Shown piece by piece: positions 50,029 to 58,780 of a stretch of 64,000 nt of DNA; position 1 is the first letter of the stretch; each line of letters begins with the position of its first letter. The notes below the pieces were generated by a model, which did no database searches, had not been told where the DNA came from, and saw nothing but the letters and a program-made list of their open reading frames with translations. Origin of the DNA: CBDCCT01 sp965214995 (GTDB lineage Bacteria > Deinococcota > Deinococci > Deinococcales > Trueperaceae); assembly GCA_965214995.1 (NCBI GenBank), contig CBDCCT010000002.1, forward strand, positions 2,294,001 to 2,358,000. The letters are read 5' to 3'. Both the position numbers and the translations under genes were made by a program.

Positions 50029-50828
50029 GCCGCGTTACCCCCGCCCCGGACGCAGCCTCCGCGGTTGATGATGGTGTGAACCAAGCTGCGGACGGGGTGA
50101 ATCAAAATGTCGTCATCTCGGCGCAGGAGCTTCGTAAAATTTATCGGCTCGAGGGCGGTTTAGAAGTCCACGCGCTGCGCGGGCTCGATTTAGAAATCGG
50201 GCGTGGTCAGTACGTCGCCATCATGGGACCCTCCGGCTCGGGCAAGTCCACGCTTCTGCAAATTTTGGGCTGCCTCGACACCCCCACCAGCGGCTCCTAC
50301 AAGCTCGCGGGCGAGGAGGTGTCGGGGCTTTCCGAAGACGAACTCTCGACGATTCGCAACCGCCGCATCGGCTTTATTTTTCAGGCGTATAACTTGCTCG
50401 CCAGGGCCGACGCGCTGCACAACGTAGCGCTGCCCCTTATGTACCGCGGCACCCCGCCGAGGGAGCGTACCGCGCTCGCCAAGGAGGCGCTTGCCCGGGT
50501 GGGCCTTGCCAACCGCCTCGACCACCGCCCCAACCAGCTCTCGGGCGGGCAGAAGCAGCGCGTCGCCATCGCCCGCGCGCTCGCCACCGACCCCGATATT
50601 TTGCTAGCCGACGAACCGACCGGCAACTTAGACAGCCGCACGGGGGAGGAAATCTTGGGGCTTTTTGCCGAACTCCACGACGAAGGCCGCACCGTCGTCA
50701 TGGTCACGCACGAACAGGACGTGGCCGAACACTGCGAAAAAATCGTGCGCGTTCTGGACGGCCAAGTTTCGCACGTCGAGACGGTCGCGGAGCGCCGCCA
50801 GGCGGTGTTTACGGGGGGCATCCCGTGA
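50025..50828 (+). CDS. MacB/LolD-type ABC transporter ATP-binding protein
   Basis: A 267-aa ATPase. Walker A GPSGSGKSTLLQ, signature LSGGQKQRVAIARAL, Walker B ILLADEPTGNLD and the H-loop VMVTHEQD. The first 35 residues are not conserved, so a later start is possible, but GTG 50025 overlaps the adaptor stop. It drives the MacB-like permease encoded next. Exports peptides, lipids or macrolides by family; specificity unknown. Confidence 0.93.
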   Translation: MSRVTPAPDAASAVDDGVNQAADGVNQNVVISAQELRKIYRLEGGLEVHALRGLDLEIGRGQYVAIMGPSGSGKSTLLQILGCLDTPTSGSYKLAGEEVSGLSEDELSTIRNRRIGFIFQAYNLLARADALHNVALPLMYRGTPPRERTALAKEALARVGLANRLDHRPNQLSGGQKQRVAIARALATDPDILLADEPTGNLDSRTGEEILGLFAELHDEGRTVVMVTHEQDVAEHCEKIVRVLDGQVSHVETVAERRQAVFTGGIP

Positions 50829-50889
50829 GTGCTGAGAGAAAAGGATAAAAGAGAAGGGCCCAAACCTGCGCTTCTCTGGAGGTTAAACC

Positions 50890-52086
50890 GTGTTTCTTCA
50901 GAACATCCGCACCGCCTTTGAGGCGCTCGTCGGCAACCGTTTGCGCTCCGTCCTGACGCTTCTGGGCGTGGTCATCGGGGTGTTCGCCGTGGTCACGACC
51001 ATCAGCATGGGGGCGATAGCGACGGCGGGCATCACCGACCAGTTGCAGAGCTTCGGGTCGCAGTCGCTCTTCGTGATTATCGACCAGGAGAACCCGCAGG
51101 CGGAGCCCTTCACCGACGACGACATCGAGGCATTATCAAGGCTCCCCATCGACATTTTGCAGCAGCAGTCGGTGCGCGGCGCGGCGCGTTTTGGCGAGGA
51201 AGAAACGCTCTTTACCGTGAACGGCACCACCGCCAACGCGGTCGAGGTGGACCGCTCCCTGGAACTCGCCAAGGGGCGCTACTTCAGCGCGGGCGACGCG
51301 GCGCGGGCCTCGCCCGTCGTCGTGCTTTCCGCCGACGCCGCGGAAGGCCTTTTTGACGATAACGAAGACCCTATCGGCCAAGAGATCAGCGTGACGGTGG
51401 GCGGCTCGAGGAGCTTCTACACCGTTATCGGCGTCAAGGAACGCATCAGCGGCGCGCTGGGCGCGTTTGCGAATGACTCGAGCGGCGACACGCCCTTAGA
51501 AACTTTCTATCTCAACTACCCATCCGTGCCCCGCGGCGAGTACGAATTTTTCCCCATCACCATCTCCCTAGACCGCAACGTCCAAGACATCGAGGGCCAG
51601 GTGCGCGCCATCCTCGACCGTCGCCGCGGCGAAGACACCTACACCATCCAGACCATCGAGGGCGCGCTGAGCCTGTTCAACACCATCACCCTGATCTTGC
51701 AGGTGGTGCTGGGCGGCATCGGCGCGGTGAGCCTCTTGGTCGGCGGCATCGGCATCCTCAACATCATGCTCGTGTCGGTGACCGAGCGCACCCGCGAGAT
51801 CGGGTTGCGCAAGGCCCTGGGCGCTAAAAAAGGCACCATTTTGCAGCAGTTCCTTATCGAGGCGGTGGTGCTGACGGTGGTGGGCGGGCTTATCGGGCTG
51901 GCGCTGGCGATTGGCAGCCTCTACCTCATCGTCGCGCTGGTGCCCTTCGTCGACACGGTGGTCTTGAACCCCGTGACCATCCTCTTGGCGTTTTTTGTGA
52001 GCGTGGCGACGGGGGTGATCTTCGGGGTGTGGCCCGCGAGCCGCGCGGCCAACTTGAGCCCCATCGAGGCGTTGCGGTATGAGTAG
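50890..52086 (+). CDS. MacB/FtsX-type ABC transporter permease
   Basis: A 398-aa permease: an N-terminal helix (SVLTLLGVVIGVFAVVTTISMG), a periplasmic MacB domain of about 220 residues, and three C-terminal helices including VGGIGILNIMLVSVTERTREIGLRKALGAKK. It uses a mechanotransmission mechanism with the MacA adaptor and TolC. CTGGAGG lies before GTG 50890. It closes the efflux operon; an IS630 remnant follows on the other strand. Confidence 0.93.
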   Translation: MFLQNIRTAFEALVGNRLRSVLTLLGVVIGVFAVVTTISMGAIATAGITDQLQSFGSQSLFVIIDQENPQAEPFTDDDIEALSRLPIDILQQQSVRGAARFGEEETLFTVNGTTANAVEVDRSLELAKGRYFSAGDAARASPVVVLSADAAEGLFDDNEDPIGQEISVTVGGSRSFYTVIGVKERISGALGAFANDSSGDTPLETFYLNYPSVPRGEYEFFPITISLDRNVQDIEGQVRAILDRRRGEDTYTIQTIEGALSLFNTITLILQVVLGGIGAVSLLVGGIGILNIMLVSVTERTREIGLRKALGAKKGTILQQFLIEAVVLTVVGGLIGLALAIGSLYLIVALVPFVDTVVLNPVTILLAFFVSVATGVIFGVWPASRAANLSPIEALRYE

Positions 52087-52090
52087 GCGG

Positions 52091-52205
52091 GGGTGCGATC
52101 GGCTTTGTGTTCGCACCTCAAGTAGCGTTCTTTCAGTTCATCGCTGCTCAGGTGCCCCTCGAGTTTCGCGGTTCGTGCCATCTCAGTATGTCGCCGCTTA
52201 CTCAT
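52091..52205 (-). pseudogene. IS630-family transposase N-terminal remnant
   Basis: On the minus strand an ATG at 52205 opens a frame reading MARTAKLEGHLSSDELKERY (from its ninth codon), then LRCEHKADRT. This looks like the start of IS630-type transposases (ARIPKLRSHLSVEELEARYR... from memory). It diverges at about 52091, where the macB 3-prime end begins, so only about 38 codons remain. No inverted repeats could be recognised. The rest of the stretch to 52383 holds the asd promoter and nothing else obvious. Confidence 0.55.
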
Positions 52206-52383
52206 GACTACAAGTTCGTATGAGATGCTATAGGGCCAACGCGTGTAGGCTTGCGCCTCGAGTAAGACAAATCGAACACCCTACTCTATTTGCTGAGTCG
52301 AAAACCCCAAGATTGGGTAAAGAGCCGTGTTAAACTCGGCAAGGCGGCGGAAGACCGTTCTATCATCATAGGGAGATTTCCAT

Positions 52384-53394
52384 ATGCGCGTAGCCATCGT
52401 CGGAGCCACCGGAGCCGTAGGTCAGGAGTTGCTAAAACTTCTCACGGAGCGCTCCTTTCCCGTTACAACCCTCACGCTTTACGCCTCGGCGCGCTCGGCG
52501 GGCAAAGAGGTGGTGCATGAGGGCAAAACGTACACGCTGCAAACGCTCCCTGAAGACGGCAACTTAAACGCGGATATCGTCTTCTCCTCCGCGGGCGGCA
52601 GCATCTCCAAGGCGCACGCCTGGGGATGGGCCGCGCACGGCGCGCTCGTCATCGACAACACCTCCGCCTGGCGCATGGACGCGCGCGCGCCCTTAGTCAT
52701 CCCCGAAATTAATGGTGAGGCGGCCCTAGACCATCAAGGCGTTATCGCCGTTCCGAACTGCTCGACCATCGTCGCGCTTATGGCGCTCGCACCGCTCCAC
52801 CGCGCCTTTGGTTTGAAGCGCGCCACCGTCGCCACCTACCAAGCCGTGTCGGGCGCGGGAGCGGCGGGGATTGATGAGCTTGCGACCGGCACCAAAGCCG
52901 CCCTCGAGGGTGCCGAAAGCACACCCGAAAAGTTCAAGTATCCCATCGCTTTCAACCTCTTTTCCCACGACTCCGAGGTGGGCGAGGACGGCTACAACGT
53001 CGAGGAGCGCAAGCTTTTGCTCGAGTCGCGCAAAATTCTGAACGCGCCCGAGCTGCGCGTCTCCGCCACCTGCGTGCGCGTGCCCGTGTTCCGCGCCCAC
53101 AGCGAGGCCATCCACGCCGAGTTCGCGCGGCCCGTGAGCGAAGCTGAGGCGCGCGAGGTGCTTTGCAGCGCGCCGGGCGTCATAGTGATAGACGACCGCG
53201 CCAACAACTATTTCCCGATGCCCCTAGAGGCGAGCGGCAAAGACGACGTGCTGGTGGGCCGCATCCGCGAGGACGCGTCGTTGCCCGGCGGCATCGCCCT
53301 TTTTGCCTCGGGCGACCAGATACGTAAGGGGGCCGCCTTGAACGCGGTGCAAATTGGGGAGTATTGGCTCGAGCATAGTCTCAGCCGGGCGTAG
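52384..53394 (+). CDS. asd: Aspartate-semialdehyde dehydrogenase
   Basis: A 336-aa enzyme that reduces aspartyl phosphate to the semialdehyde for lysine, threonine and methionine synthesis. The NADP-binding VAIVGATGAVGQELLKLL, the active-site VIAVPNCSTI, and the substrate-binding YQAVSGAGAAGIDEL and VRVPVFRAHSEAI are intact. AGGGAGA lies eight bases before ATG 52384. It stands alone, converging with the hydrolase-glycosyltransferase gene. Confidence 0.96.
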   Translation: MRVAIVGATGAVGQELLKLLTERSFPVTTLTLYASARSAGKEVVHEGKTYTLQTLPEDGNLNADIVFSSAGGSISKAHAWGWAAHGALVIDNTSAWRMDARAPLVIPEINGEAALDHQGVIAVPNCSTIVALMALAPLHRAFGLKRATVATYQAVSGAGAAGIDELATGTKAALEGAESTPEKFKYPIAFNLFSHDSEVGEDGYNVEERKLLLESRKILNAPELRVSATCVRVPVFRAHSEAIHAEFARPVSEAEAREVLCSAPGVIVIDDRANNYFPMPLEASGKDDVLVGRIREDASLPGGIALFASGDQIRKGAALNAVQIGEYWLEHSLSRA

Positions 53395-53432
53395 CCAAAG
53401 CCGATGAATAAGGAAAACGAATCCGGGTTGAC

Positions 53433-55481
53433 CTAGAGCAAGCTGGCGATGCGCTCGGCGGCGCGGCGGGCAGCGCCCGGGGCGACCTCGCGGTAGGAGA
53501 CGGGTTGCTCGAGCGCCCCCACGAGCGCCCCGGCCAACGCCTCGGGGGAGGTCGTGGCGTAGTTCAGACGGACGCCTGCGCCGTAGCGGTCCAGACGGTG
53601 GGCCACGTGGTGCAACTGCTCCCAGTGCTGGCGCAGTGGGAAGTAGATAAAGGGCCGTTTCAAGGCGACGAGTTCCATCGTGGTGCTTAAGCCCCCCTGC
53701 ACCACGGCGGCGTCGGCGCAGGCGAGGTGCTCGAAGAGGTTATGGACGTAGGGGCGTTTGTCCAGGCCTTCTATGTCAGGCAAAGAGGCCGGGTCGATGC
53801 GCGGCCCGGTCACCATCACCATGCGGGCATCCGCGCGCGCCTGCCGCACGAGCTTAAAAGCCTCCGCAACTTTCTTTAGGAGCGAGCGGCCGATGGCCGT
53901 CCCGCCCACCGCGGCGAAGAAGAGCGGCCCCTCGGTCTCGTACCCCAGGCGCTTTCTGAGCGCGGGTGTGTCCCGGTATATGGCCGGGTCGAACGGCGCG
54001 ATGTAGCCGACTGGCTCGAACCACTCCCTCGCCCACGCCCGAATCTCCGGCAAACCGGGGCCGAAGGTGCCGTCGGGCAGGTCCTCGTAGTCGCCGACGT
54101 AGAGCGACAGGTCGCGCAGGTAGGGAAAGCGCGCGCGCTGCTCGAGCATTTCCGCGTTGTAGTCCGCGGTGAGGTCGCGCTCCCTGGCGTCCCCCGCGTC
54201 AACCGGCAAAAAGCCGATTACGTCGGTTAAAAAGACGTAAGGCGCGGTCTTGAGTTCGGGGTTTTCGTGCAAATAGTAGTCCACCTCCCACGACTCGTCG
54301 CCGATCCACAGGTCGTAGGGTTCGCTTTGCACGAGGTCGTGAAAGCGCATGAAGTTGGCGAGCAAGATTTCGTCCATGCGCCTAAACGCGTAAAAAGCGT
54401 GAATGTCATGACCCGACGCCTCCTCCTCCCAGTGCTCCGACTCGGAGGCCATGCCAGCGCCCGCCGGGTGGACGAATTCGCCCGCCTCTCCCAGCACGCG
54501 CGTCACCGGGTGCTGCGCCCACCAGTGAACCTCTAAGTCCGGCACGAGGCCTCTAAGCTCCCGGACGATTGTTAGGTCACGCTGGACGTGGCCGAGGCCG
54601 ATGGGGCTCGAGACGAAGAGCGCCCGTTTGGGCCTCGTGAGCGCCCGGTGAAACACGCTCTGTCGGGGTTTCTCGAAACCGAAGAAGTCTCTGATGAGGT
54701 GGTTCACCTTTACCGGGTCGCGGGCGGTGGGAGAGTGACCGCCGCCTTCAAAGGCAACCAACCGGGAGTTCGGGAGGCGCGCGTGGAGGTCTTCGCCCCA
54801 TTCGAAGGGGACGCGCCTGTCGTCTTTGCCGTGGATGATGAGCACCGGGCAGGTCACCTTGTCTATCACCTCGCGCCCGTCGAGGTGCGCCCAGCCGTGC
54901 TCGCTGGTGGCGACAAGCGTTTCGGGGTCGGTCTCGTGCGCCCAATCCCAGCCGTCGTCGCGGGCCTTGCTCGAGTGCGCCTCGGAAAAGACGCCCTCGA
55001 AGAACCTCTCGACAAACGTGTCGTAGTCGGAGAGCATCAGCGTTTTGCGCGCCTCCCAAGCCGCCCGCGTTTGGGGCGTGCTGTCGCGCCCCGCCCAGCC
55101 GCCGACGATGACCATGCCGAGGACGCGCGCCGTGCAGCGAGCCGTCAAGTAAAGAGACGTTTGCGACGATGCCGAGAGGGCAACCGTCCCGAAGGTGTCC
55201 ACCCCGACCTCGTCCAGGACGGTCAAGGCGTCGCCCACCAACGCGCCGATGCCGTAGTCGGTCTCGGGTCTGTCCGACTTACCGCTCCCCCGGCTGTCAA
55301 AGGTGATGACGCGGTAGTGGTCGGCCAGAAAAGGAACTTGCATCTTGTAGGCGCGGCTGTGGACGATCTGGTAGGTGGGGAGGAGCAGGAGGGTCGGCGC
55401 GCCCGTGCCGTGAACTTCATAGTAAATGTTGACCCCGTCGTTCGAGACAAAGCCCGAGCGGTCCGGCTCTCTGGCTCTCAC
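53433..55481 (-). CDS. Alpha/beta hydrolase fused to a glycosyltransferase
   Basis: A 682-aa two-domain protein. Residues about 10-275 form an alpha/beta hydrolase: TFDSRGSGKSDRPE, a nucleophile region VALSASSQTSLYL with a non-standard elbow, acid in IIHGKDDRRVP, and His in GGGHSPTARDP. Residues about 285-682 are a GT1/UGT-like glycosyltransferase (VSSPIGLGHVQRDLTIVREL, and VVQGGLSTTMELVALKRPFIYFPLRQHWEQ). It may couple hydrolysis and sugar transfer on one substrate. GTG 55481 overlaps a 37-codon ORF stop as GTGA. It lies under a TetR-type regulator, and TTGACA-N17-TACTTT with a TetR operator lies upstream. Confidence 0.85.
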   Translation of the reverse strand: MRAREPDRSGFVSNDGVNIYYEVHGTGAPTLLLLPTYQIVHSRAYKMQVPFLADHYRVITFDSRGSGKSDRPETDYGIGALVGDALTVLDEVGVDTFGTVALSASSQTSLYLTARCTARVLGMVIVGGWAGRDSTPQTRAAWEARKTLMLSDYDTFVERFFEGVFSEAHSSKARDDGWDWAHETDPETLVATSEHGWAHLDGREVIDKVTCPVLIIHGKDDRRVPFEWGEDLHARLPNSRLVAFEGGGHSPTARDPVKVNHLIRDFFGFEKPRQSVFHRALTRPKRALFVSSPIGLGHVQRDLTIVRELRGLVPDLEVHWWAQHPVTRVLGEAGEFVHPAGAGMASESEHWEEEASGHDIHAFYAFRRMDEILLANFMRFHDLVQSEPYDLWIGDESWEVDYYLHENPELKTAPYVFLTDVIGFLPVDAGDARERDLTADYNAEMLEQRARFPYLRDLSLYVGDYEDLPDGTFGPGLPEIRAWAREWFEPVGYIAPFDPAIYRDTPALRKRLGYETEGPLFFAAVGGTAIGRSLLKKVAEAFKLVRQARADARMVMVTGPRIDPASLPDIEGLDKRPYVHNLFEHLACADAAVVQGGLSTTMELVALKRPFIYFPLRQHWEQLHHVAHRLDRYGAGVRLNYATTSPEALAGALVGALEQPVSYREVAPGAARRAAERIASLL

Positions 55482-55591
55482 GGGCGTCCCCCCTCAGATT
55501 GACGCCCTGAAAGTTGACGCTGTAGGAGTCGCGCGTCGGAGCGTCTAACCCCGTCCTGAACAAGCTGCGCAGCCCGCGAACTTCCGCCCAT
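55478..55591 (-). CDS. 37-aa ORF coupled to the hydrolase-glycosyltransferase gene
   Basis: ATG 55591 is preceded by CCGGAGG five bases upstream, the best ribosome-binding site of this transcript, and the frame ends TGA 55478-55480 overlapping the GTG start of the large gene. The product is basic (MGGSSRAAQLVQDGVRRSDA at its start) and has no motif I recognise. It may be a regulatory or coupling ORF, or a genuine small protein. Its support is the strong ribosome-binding site and overlap. Confidence 0.55.
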   Translation of the reverse strand: MGGSSRAAQLVQDGVRRSDARLLQRQLSGRQSEGGRP

Positions 55592-55615
55592 GATGACCTC
55601 CGGAACAAAACCAGC

Positions 55616-55674
55616 TTTTAGTCAAGCGTATTGGTCAAGTGACTAAAAGTAGCACACGCGGCTCGGTTTGTCAA
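55616..55674 (-). promoter_or_regulatory. TetR-controlled promoter of the hydrolase-GT operon
   Basis: TTGACA (55669-55674) and TACTTT (55646-55651) on the minus strand with a 17-base spacer. Overlapping the -10 and start region are inverted TTTTAGTCA (55616-55624) and TGACTAAAA (55640-55648), perfect 9-base arms separated by 15 bases. The same half-site TTTTAGTCA occurs in the tetR promoter, so the TetR protein probably represses both. Confidence 0.78.
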
Positions 55675-55692
55675 CGTTCTCACCTTTAGCCG

Positions 55693-56295
55693 CTAGCTCG
55701 AGACGGGCGCGCGCCTCTCCAAGGAGGTGAGCCAGTCTTCAATGAGCGCTAGAAGCGCGTCATGTCCGTCCGTCACCCCGTGCAACCGTTCGGTAATGAG
55801 CCCGTGGTTAAAAGTCATCACCAGCGACACCAAGGCCTCGAGCCTCTCCTCGCTCCACGTCAGGCCGTACTCGGTACGCGCCTTTGAGAGGGCCTCGGTC
55901 AGCACCGCGCGCCAGCTGGCGTTCACCTGGATGATGCGGTCGCGCAGCGCGGGGGTGTTGAGCGCCAGGGCCTGAAGCTCGCGCAGTATCTTGGGATACC
56001 CCGAGCGCAGGTCCTCGTCGATGAACGCCATCGCCGTCCGCCACTTCTCGATAAAGGGTTCGTCGGCGGCGTACATCGCGCGCTGGCGTTTGATGAGGCG
56101 TTCGGTAAAGCGCTCCAAAACGCGCAGGAACAAATTCTCCATCGAGCCGAAGTAGTAGTGGACCAGCCCGTGGTTGACGCCCGCTTCCTTGGCGAGCGTG
56201 CGGGTGCTGATGTTGGCGTAGCCGACTTTGGTGAGCAGCCGCTCGGCGGCGTCCAGCAGGGCTTCTTCGGCGTTCTCTGTGGCTGGTCTGGGCAT
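55693..56295 (-). CDS. TetR-family transcriptional regulator
   Basis: A 200-aa regulator. The N-terminal helix-turn-helix is LLTKVGYANISTRTLAKEAGVNHGLVHYYFGSMENLFLRV, followed by a helical ligand-binding domain. It lies directly upstream of the hydrolase-GT operon on the same strand and its own promoter shares a TTTTAGTCA half-site, indicating local autoregulation. The inducer is unknown; a hydrophobic or glycosylated small molecule is plausible. Confidence 0.9.
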   Translation of the reverse strand: MPRPATENAEEALLDAAERLLTKVGYANISTRTLAKEAGVNHGLVHYYFGSMENLFLRVLERFTERLIKRQRAMYAADEPFIEKWRTAMAFIDEDLRSGYPKILRELQALALNTPALRDRIIQVNASWRAVLTEALSKARTEYGLTWSEERLEALVSLVMTFNHGLITERLHGVTDGHDALLALIEDWLTSLERRAPVSS

Positions 56296-56300
56296 GGGTT

Positions 56301-56340
56301 ACTTTATCGGCTCGAGCCGTTTTAGTCAATCGTCTAAAAC
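56301..56340 (-). promoter_or_regulatory. tetR promoter with operator over the -35
   Basis: TTGACT (56324-56329) and TAAAGT (56301-56306) on the minus strand have a 17-base spacer. TAAAGT ends five bases before ATG 56295, so the message is leaderless. Inverted GTTTTAG (56319-56325) and CTAAAAC (56334-56340) surround the -35, and TTTTAGTCA matches the operator of the downstream operon. Confidence 0.75.
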
Positions 56341-56489
56341 ACTGTCGCGTAGGCTGTGCCTGTATGAACATAGCCTTTTGGGCAAAGTATGGCGACCGCG
56401 GATGAAAGGACGGGTAAAGTGGCGCTGTGTAGTGTCACAGTCCGAAAGGGAACACAGTCGTTACGTGATTGGCCTAGAGTGTAGTCACC

Positions 56490-57587
56490 ATGAAACACAC
56501 CTTATACCCCAGCATCGAAACCATGACGCAGCCGGAGACGTTGAGCGCCCTCGTGCAGCAGCCCATAACGGCAACGCGGCTCGCGCCTTTCCAGACGGCG
56601 GGCTGGTCTTCAACCGAAAGTCACTTCATCGCGGTTGAGACCGACCTCGAGACCGATGGCGCGGCGCACCCGCGCTACGTCCTCAAGCGGATGGCGCGCG
56701 AGCGGGACTGGGTCATGCAGGCGACCGACGATAAGCATGGCCGCGCGACCGCCATCTGGCAGCACGGCCTCCTCGACCGCCTGCCGGAGGAAATCGACCA
56801 CGCCATCATCGGCTGCGCCGTCGACGGGACGGACTACGCCATTCTGATGCACGACGTCACCCACACCCTGTTGCCCGACGGCGCGGCCCTTTCAACAGCG
56901 GACAACGCGTTCGTCTTGGACGCGATGGCGGCGCTCCACGTCGCCTTTTGGGAGGACGCCGCGTTACAAAATCCCGACATGCACCTGTGCAGCCCGCAGC
57001 ATTTGCTCACGCACACCGCACCCGAGAAGATTGAGCGGCTGGCGGCGACAAGGTCAACACCGGTCCTCGCCATACTTCTGGAGGGGTGGCGCGCGTTGCC
57101 CTCCTTGGTTGACGCGGACGTCGCCGAAAGGTTGCGCGCCCTCGCCCATGACCCGCGCCCCCTCTGCACCGCGCTCGCACGCTATCCGCAGACGCTGACG
57201 CATGGGGACTGGCGCCCGGCCAACCTTGGCATCGTTCGCGGGGCGCGTCCGCGGCTCGTTCTCCTGGACTGGGCGCGCCCTACGCCGACCGTCCCAGCCG
57301 TTGACCTCGCCTATTATCTCGTAACCAGTTCTGGCGAGCTTCCCGTTTCTCGTGAGGCGGCCATCGACCTGTATAAACGGCGGCTGGCGGAACGCCTCGG
57401 GGCGCGTTTTGACGCGTCGTGGTGGCAACCGCAGCTAGAGCTGAGTCTGCTTAGCGCGTTCTTGATGCTCGGGTGCTTCAAGGCGTGGGGAGTAGCGCGT
57501 GCGGACGAGCAGCACCGCGCGCGGCAGCGTGCAGAACTCGAGTGGTGGTCGGAACGAGTACGGGCCGGAGCGCGGTGGCTGGCGTGA
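56490..57587 (+). CDS. Aminoglycoside-phosphotransferase-like (APH) protein
   Basis: A 365-aa small-molecule kinase-like protein. The catalytic loop is LTHGDWRPANLGIV and the metal-binding Asp is in LVLLDWARPTPTVPAVDLAYYL. The N-lobe carries VLKRMARERDWVM with the ATP-binding Lys. The substrate is unknown. TAGAGT lies nine bases upstream of ATG 56490. It is a second APH-like protein in this window, unlike the membrane-anchored one at 26473. Confidence 0.8.
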   Translation: MKHTLYPSIETMTQPETLSALVQQPITATRLAPFQTAGWSSTESHFIAVETDLETDGAAHPRYVLKRMARERDWVMQATDDKHGRATAIWQHGLLDRLPEEIDHAIIGCAVDGTDYAILMHDVTHTLLPDGAALSTADNAFVLDAMAALHVAFWEDAALQNPDMHLCSPQHLLTHTAPEKIERLAATRSTPVLAILLEGWRALPSLVDADVAERLRALAHDPRPLCTALARYPQTLTHGDWRPANLGIVRGARPRLVLLDWARPTPTVPAVDLAYYLVTSSGELPVSREAAIDLYKRRLAERLGARFDASWWQPQLELSLLSAFLMLGCFKAWGVARADEQHRARQRAELEWWSERVRAGARWLA

Positions 57588-57853
57588 CGTGGCTCACGGA
57601 GGCGCGGCTCGTGCCGACAAGTGCTCGCAGGCGTCGCCTGTCTCGAGCCTTTGTTTACAGGTAGAGAGGCGAGCTTTTCTGACTTTCCGGGAACTTCCTC
57701 GCCATCCAGTCAGACCACCGAATTGAGGACATTCTCGAGCCCTGTCCTTTCTTTCTCACGCGTTGCCTCACCATCACGTATACTTGGGCATCTAAATTAG
57801 GGGTGGCTAAAGTCAATAGGGTCAAAAACCCCCAACCCTTACGTGAGGATGCC

Positions 57854-58699
57854 ATGATTGCGATTATTACCGATTCGACTTGCGACCTGCCCGCCGAGAC
57901 CTTGGAAAGGCTCAACGTCCGGCGCGTGCCTCTCTACGTCCATTTCAAGGGCGAGACTTACAAGGACTGGCTCGAGATTAGCGCCAAAGAAATCATCGAG
58001 GGCGTGCAAGCGGGCGCGGCGCTGCCCACGACGAGCCAGCCGAGCCCGCAGGACTTTGGGAAGGTTTTTAAAGAGGCGGTGGCGGACGGGGCCGACGAAA
58101 TCCTCTGCCTCGACATCAGCGGCGAGCTTTCGGGCACCGTCGCCTCGGCCAATCTCGCCAAGGAGGAGGCGAGCGTACCCGTGACGGTCGTCGACACGCG
58201 CTCGTGCAGCGTCGGCATCGGGGCGATGGTCGCGCGCGCCGCGGGGCTCCGCGACGAGGGCAAGAGCATGGCGGAGATTGTGGCGGTGATGGAGGAGATG
58301 AAGGGCGAGCTGCAACTCCTCTTCTCGGTCGGCTCTTTGGAGTTTTTGCAAAAGGGCGGGCGCATCGGCCGGGCGAGCGCGCTTTTGGGGGGGCTGCTCA
58401 ACATCAAGCCGATTTTGAGCCTCAACGACGGCACGGTCGAGGCCGTCGGGCGGGCGCGGGGGGCCAAAAAGGCGCTCAAGGAAATAGTGGACCGGGTGCA
58501 GCGCTACGCGCAAGAGCACGAGGGCGAGCTCATCATCTACTTTTTGCATGTTCAGGACGAGGAGGACATCGAGACCTTGCGAGCAGCTCTCCGCGAGGCG
58601 GGTGTCTCGTACAGCGACAAGGGCTCTTTTGAAATCGGCGCGGTGGTCGCCGCGCACGTGGGGCCGGGGACGTACGGGCTTTTTATGTACAGCGAATAG
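57854..58699 (+). CDS. DegV-family fatty-acid-binding protein
   Basis: A 281-aa DegV protein: IAIITDSTCDLPAETLE at the N-terminus, the ligand-site Thr/Ser region ALPTTSQPSPQDF, ISGELSGTVASANLA, and FSVGSLEFLQKGGRIGRASALLG. DegV/FakB proteins present fatty acids to a FakA kinase for phospholipid synthesis; no FakA gene is nearby. ATG 57854 with GTGAGGATGCC upstream is chosen over a start 17 codons earlier, which adds an unconserved tail. Confidence 0.92.
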   Translation: MIAIITDSTCDLPAETLERLNVRRVPLYVHFKGETYKDWLEISAKEIIEGVQAGAALPTTSQPSPQDFGKVFKEAVADGADEILCLDISGELSGTVASANLAKEEASVPVTVVDTRSCSVGIGAMVARAAGLRDEGKSMAEIVAVMEEMKGELQLLFSVGSLEFLQKGGRIGRASALLGGLLNIKPILSLNDGTVEAVGRARGAKKALKEIVDRVQRYAQEHEGELIIYFLHVQDEEDIETLRAALREAGVSYSDKGSFEIGAVVAAHVGPGTYGLFMYSE

Positions 58700-58780
58700 A
58701 ACGTCCCACTGCTGCAAAACTAACAAGCAAGACACGAAAATTTTACTACCGCCCCTCGGTGCCTGTGCCTATGATGGGGG

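Noticed and set aside
54588..55502. Plus-strand frame of about 304 codons opposite the hydrolase-glycosyltransferase gene.
   Set aside because: Shadow of the well-supported minus-strand gene; no domain visible.
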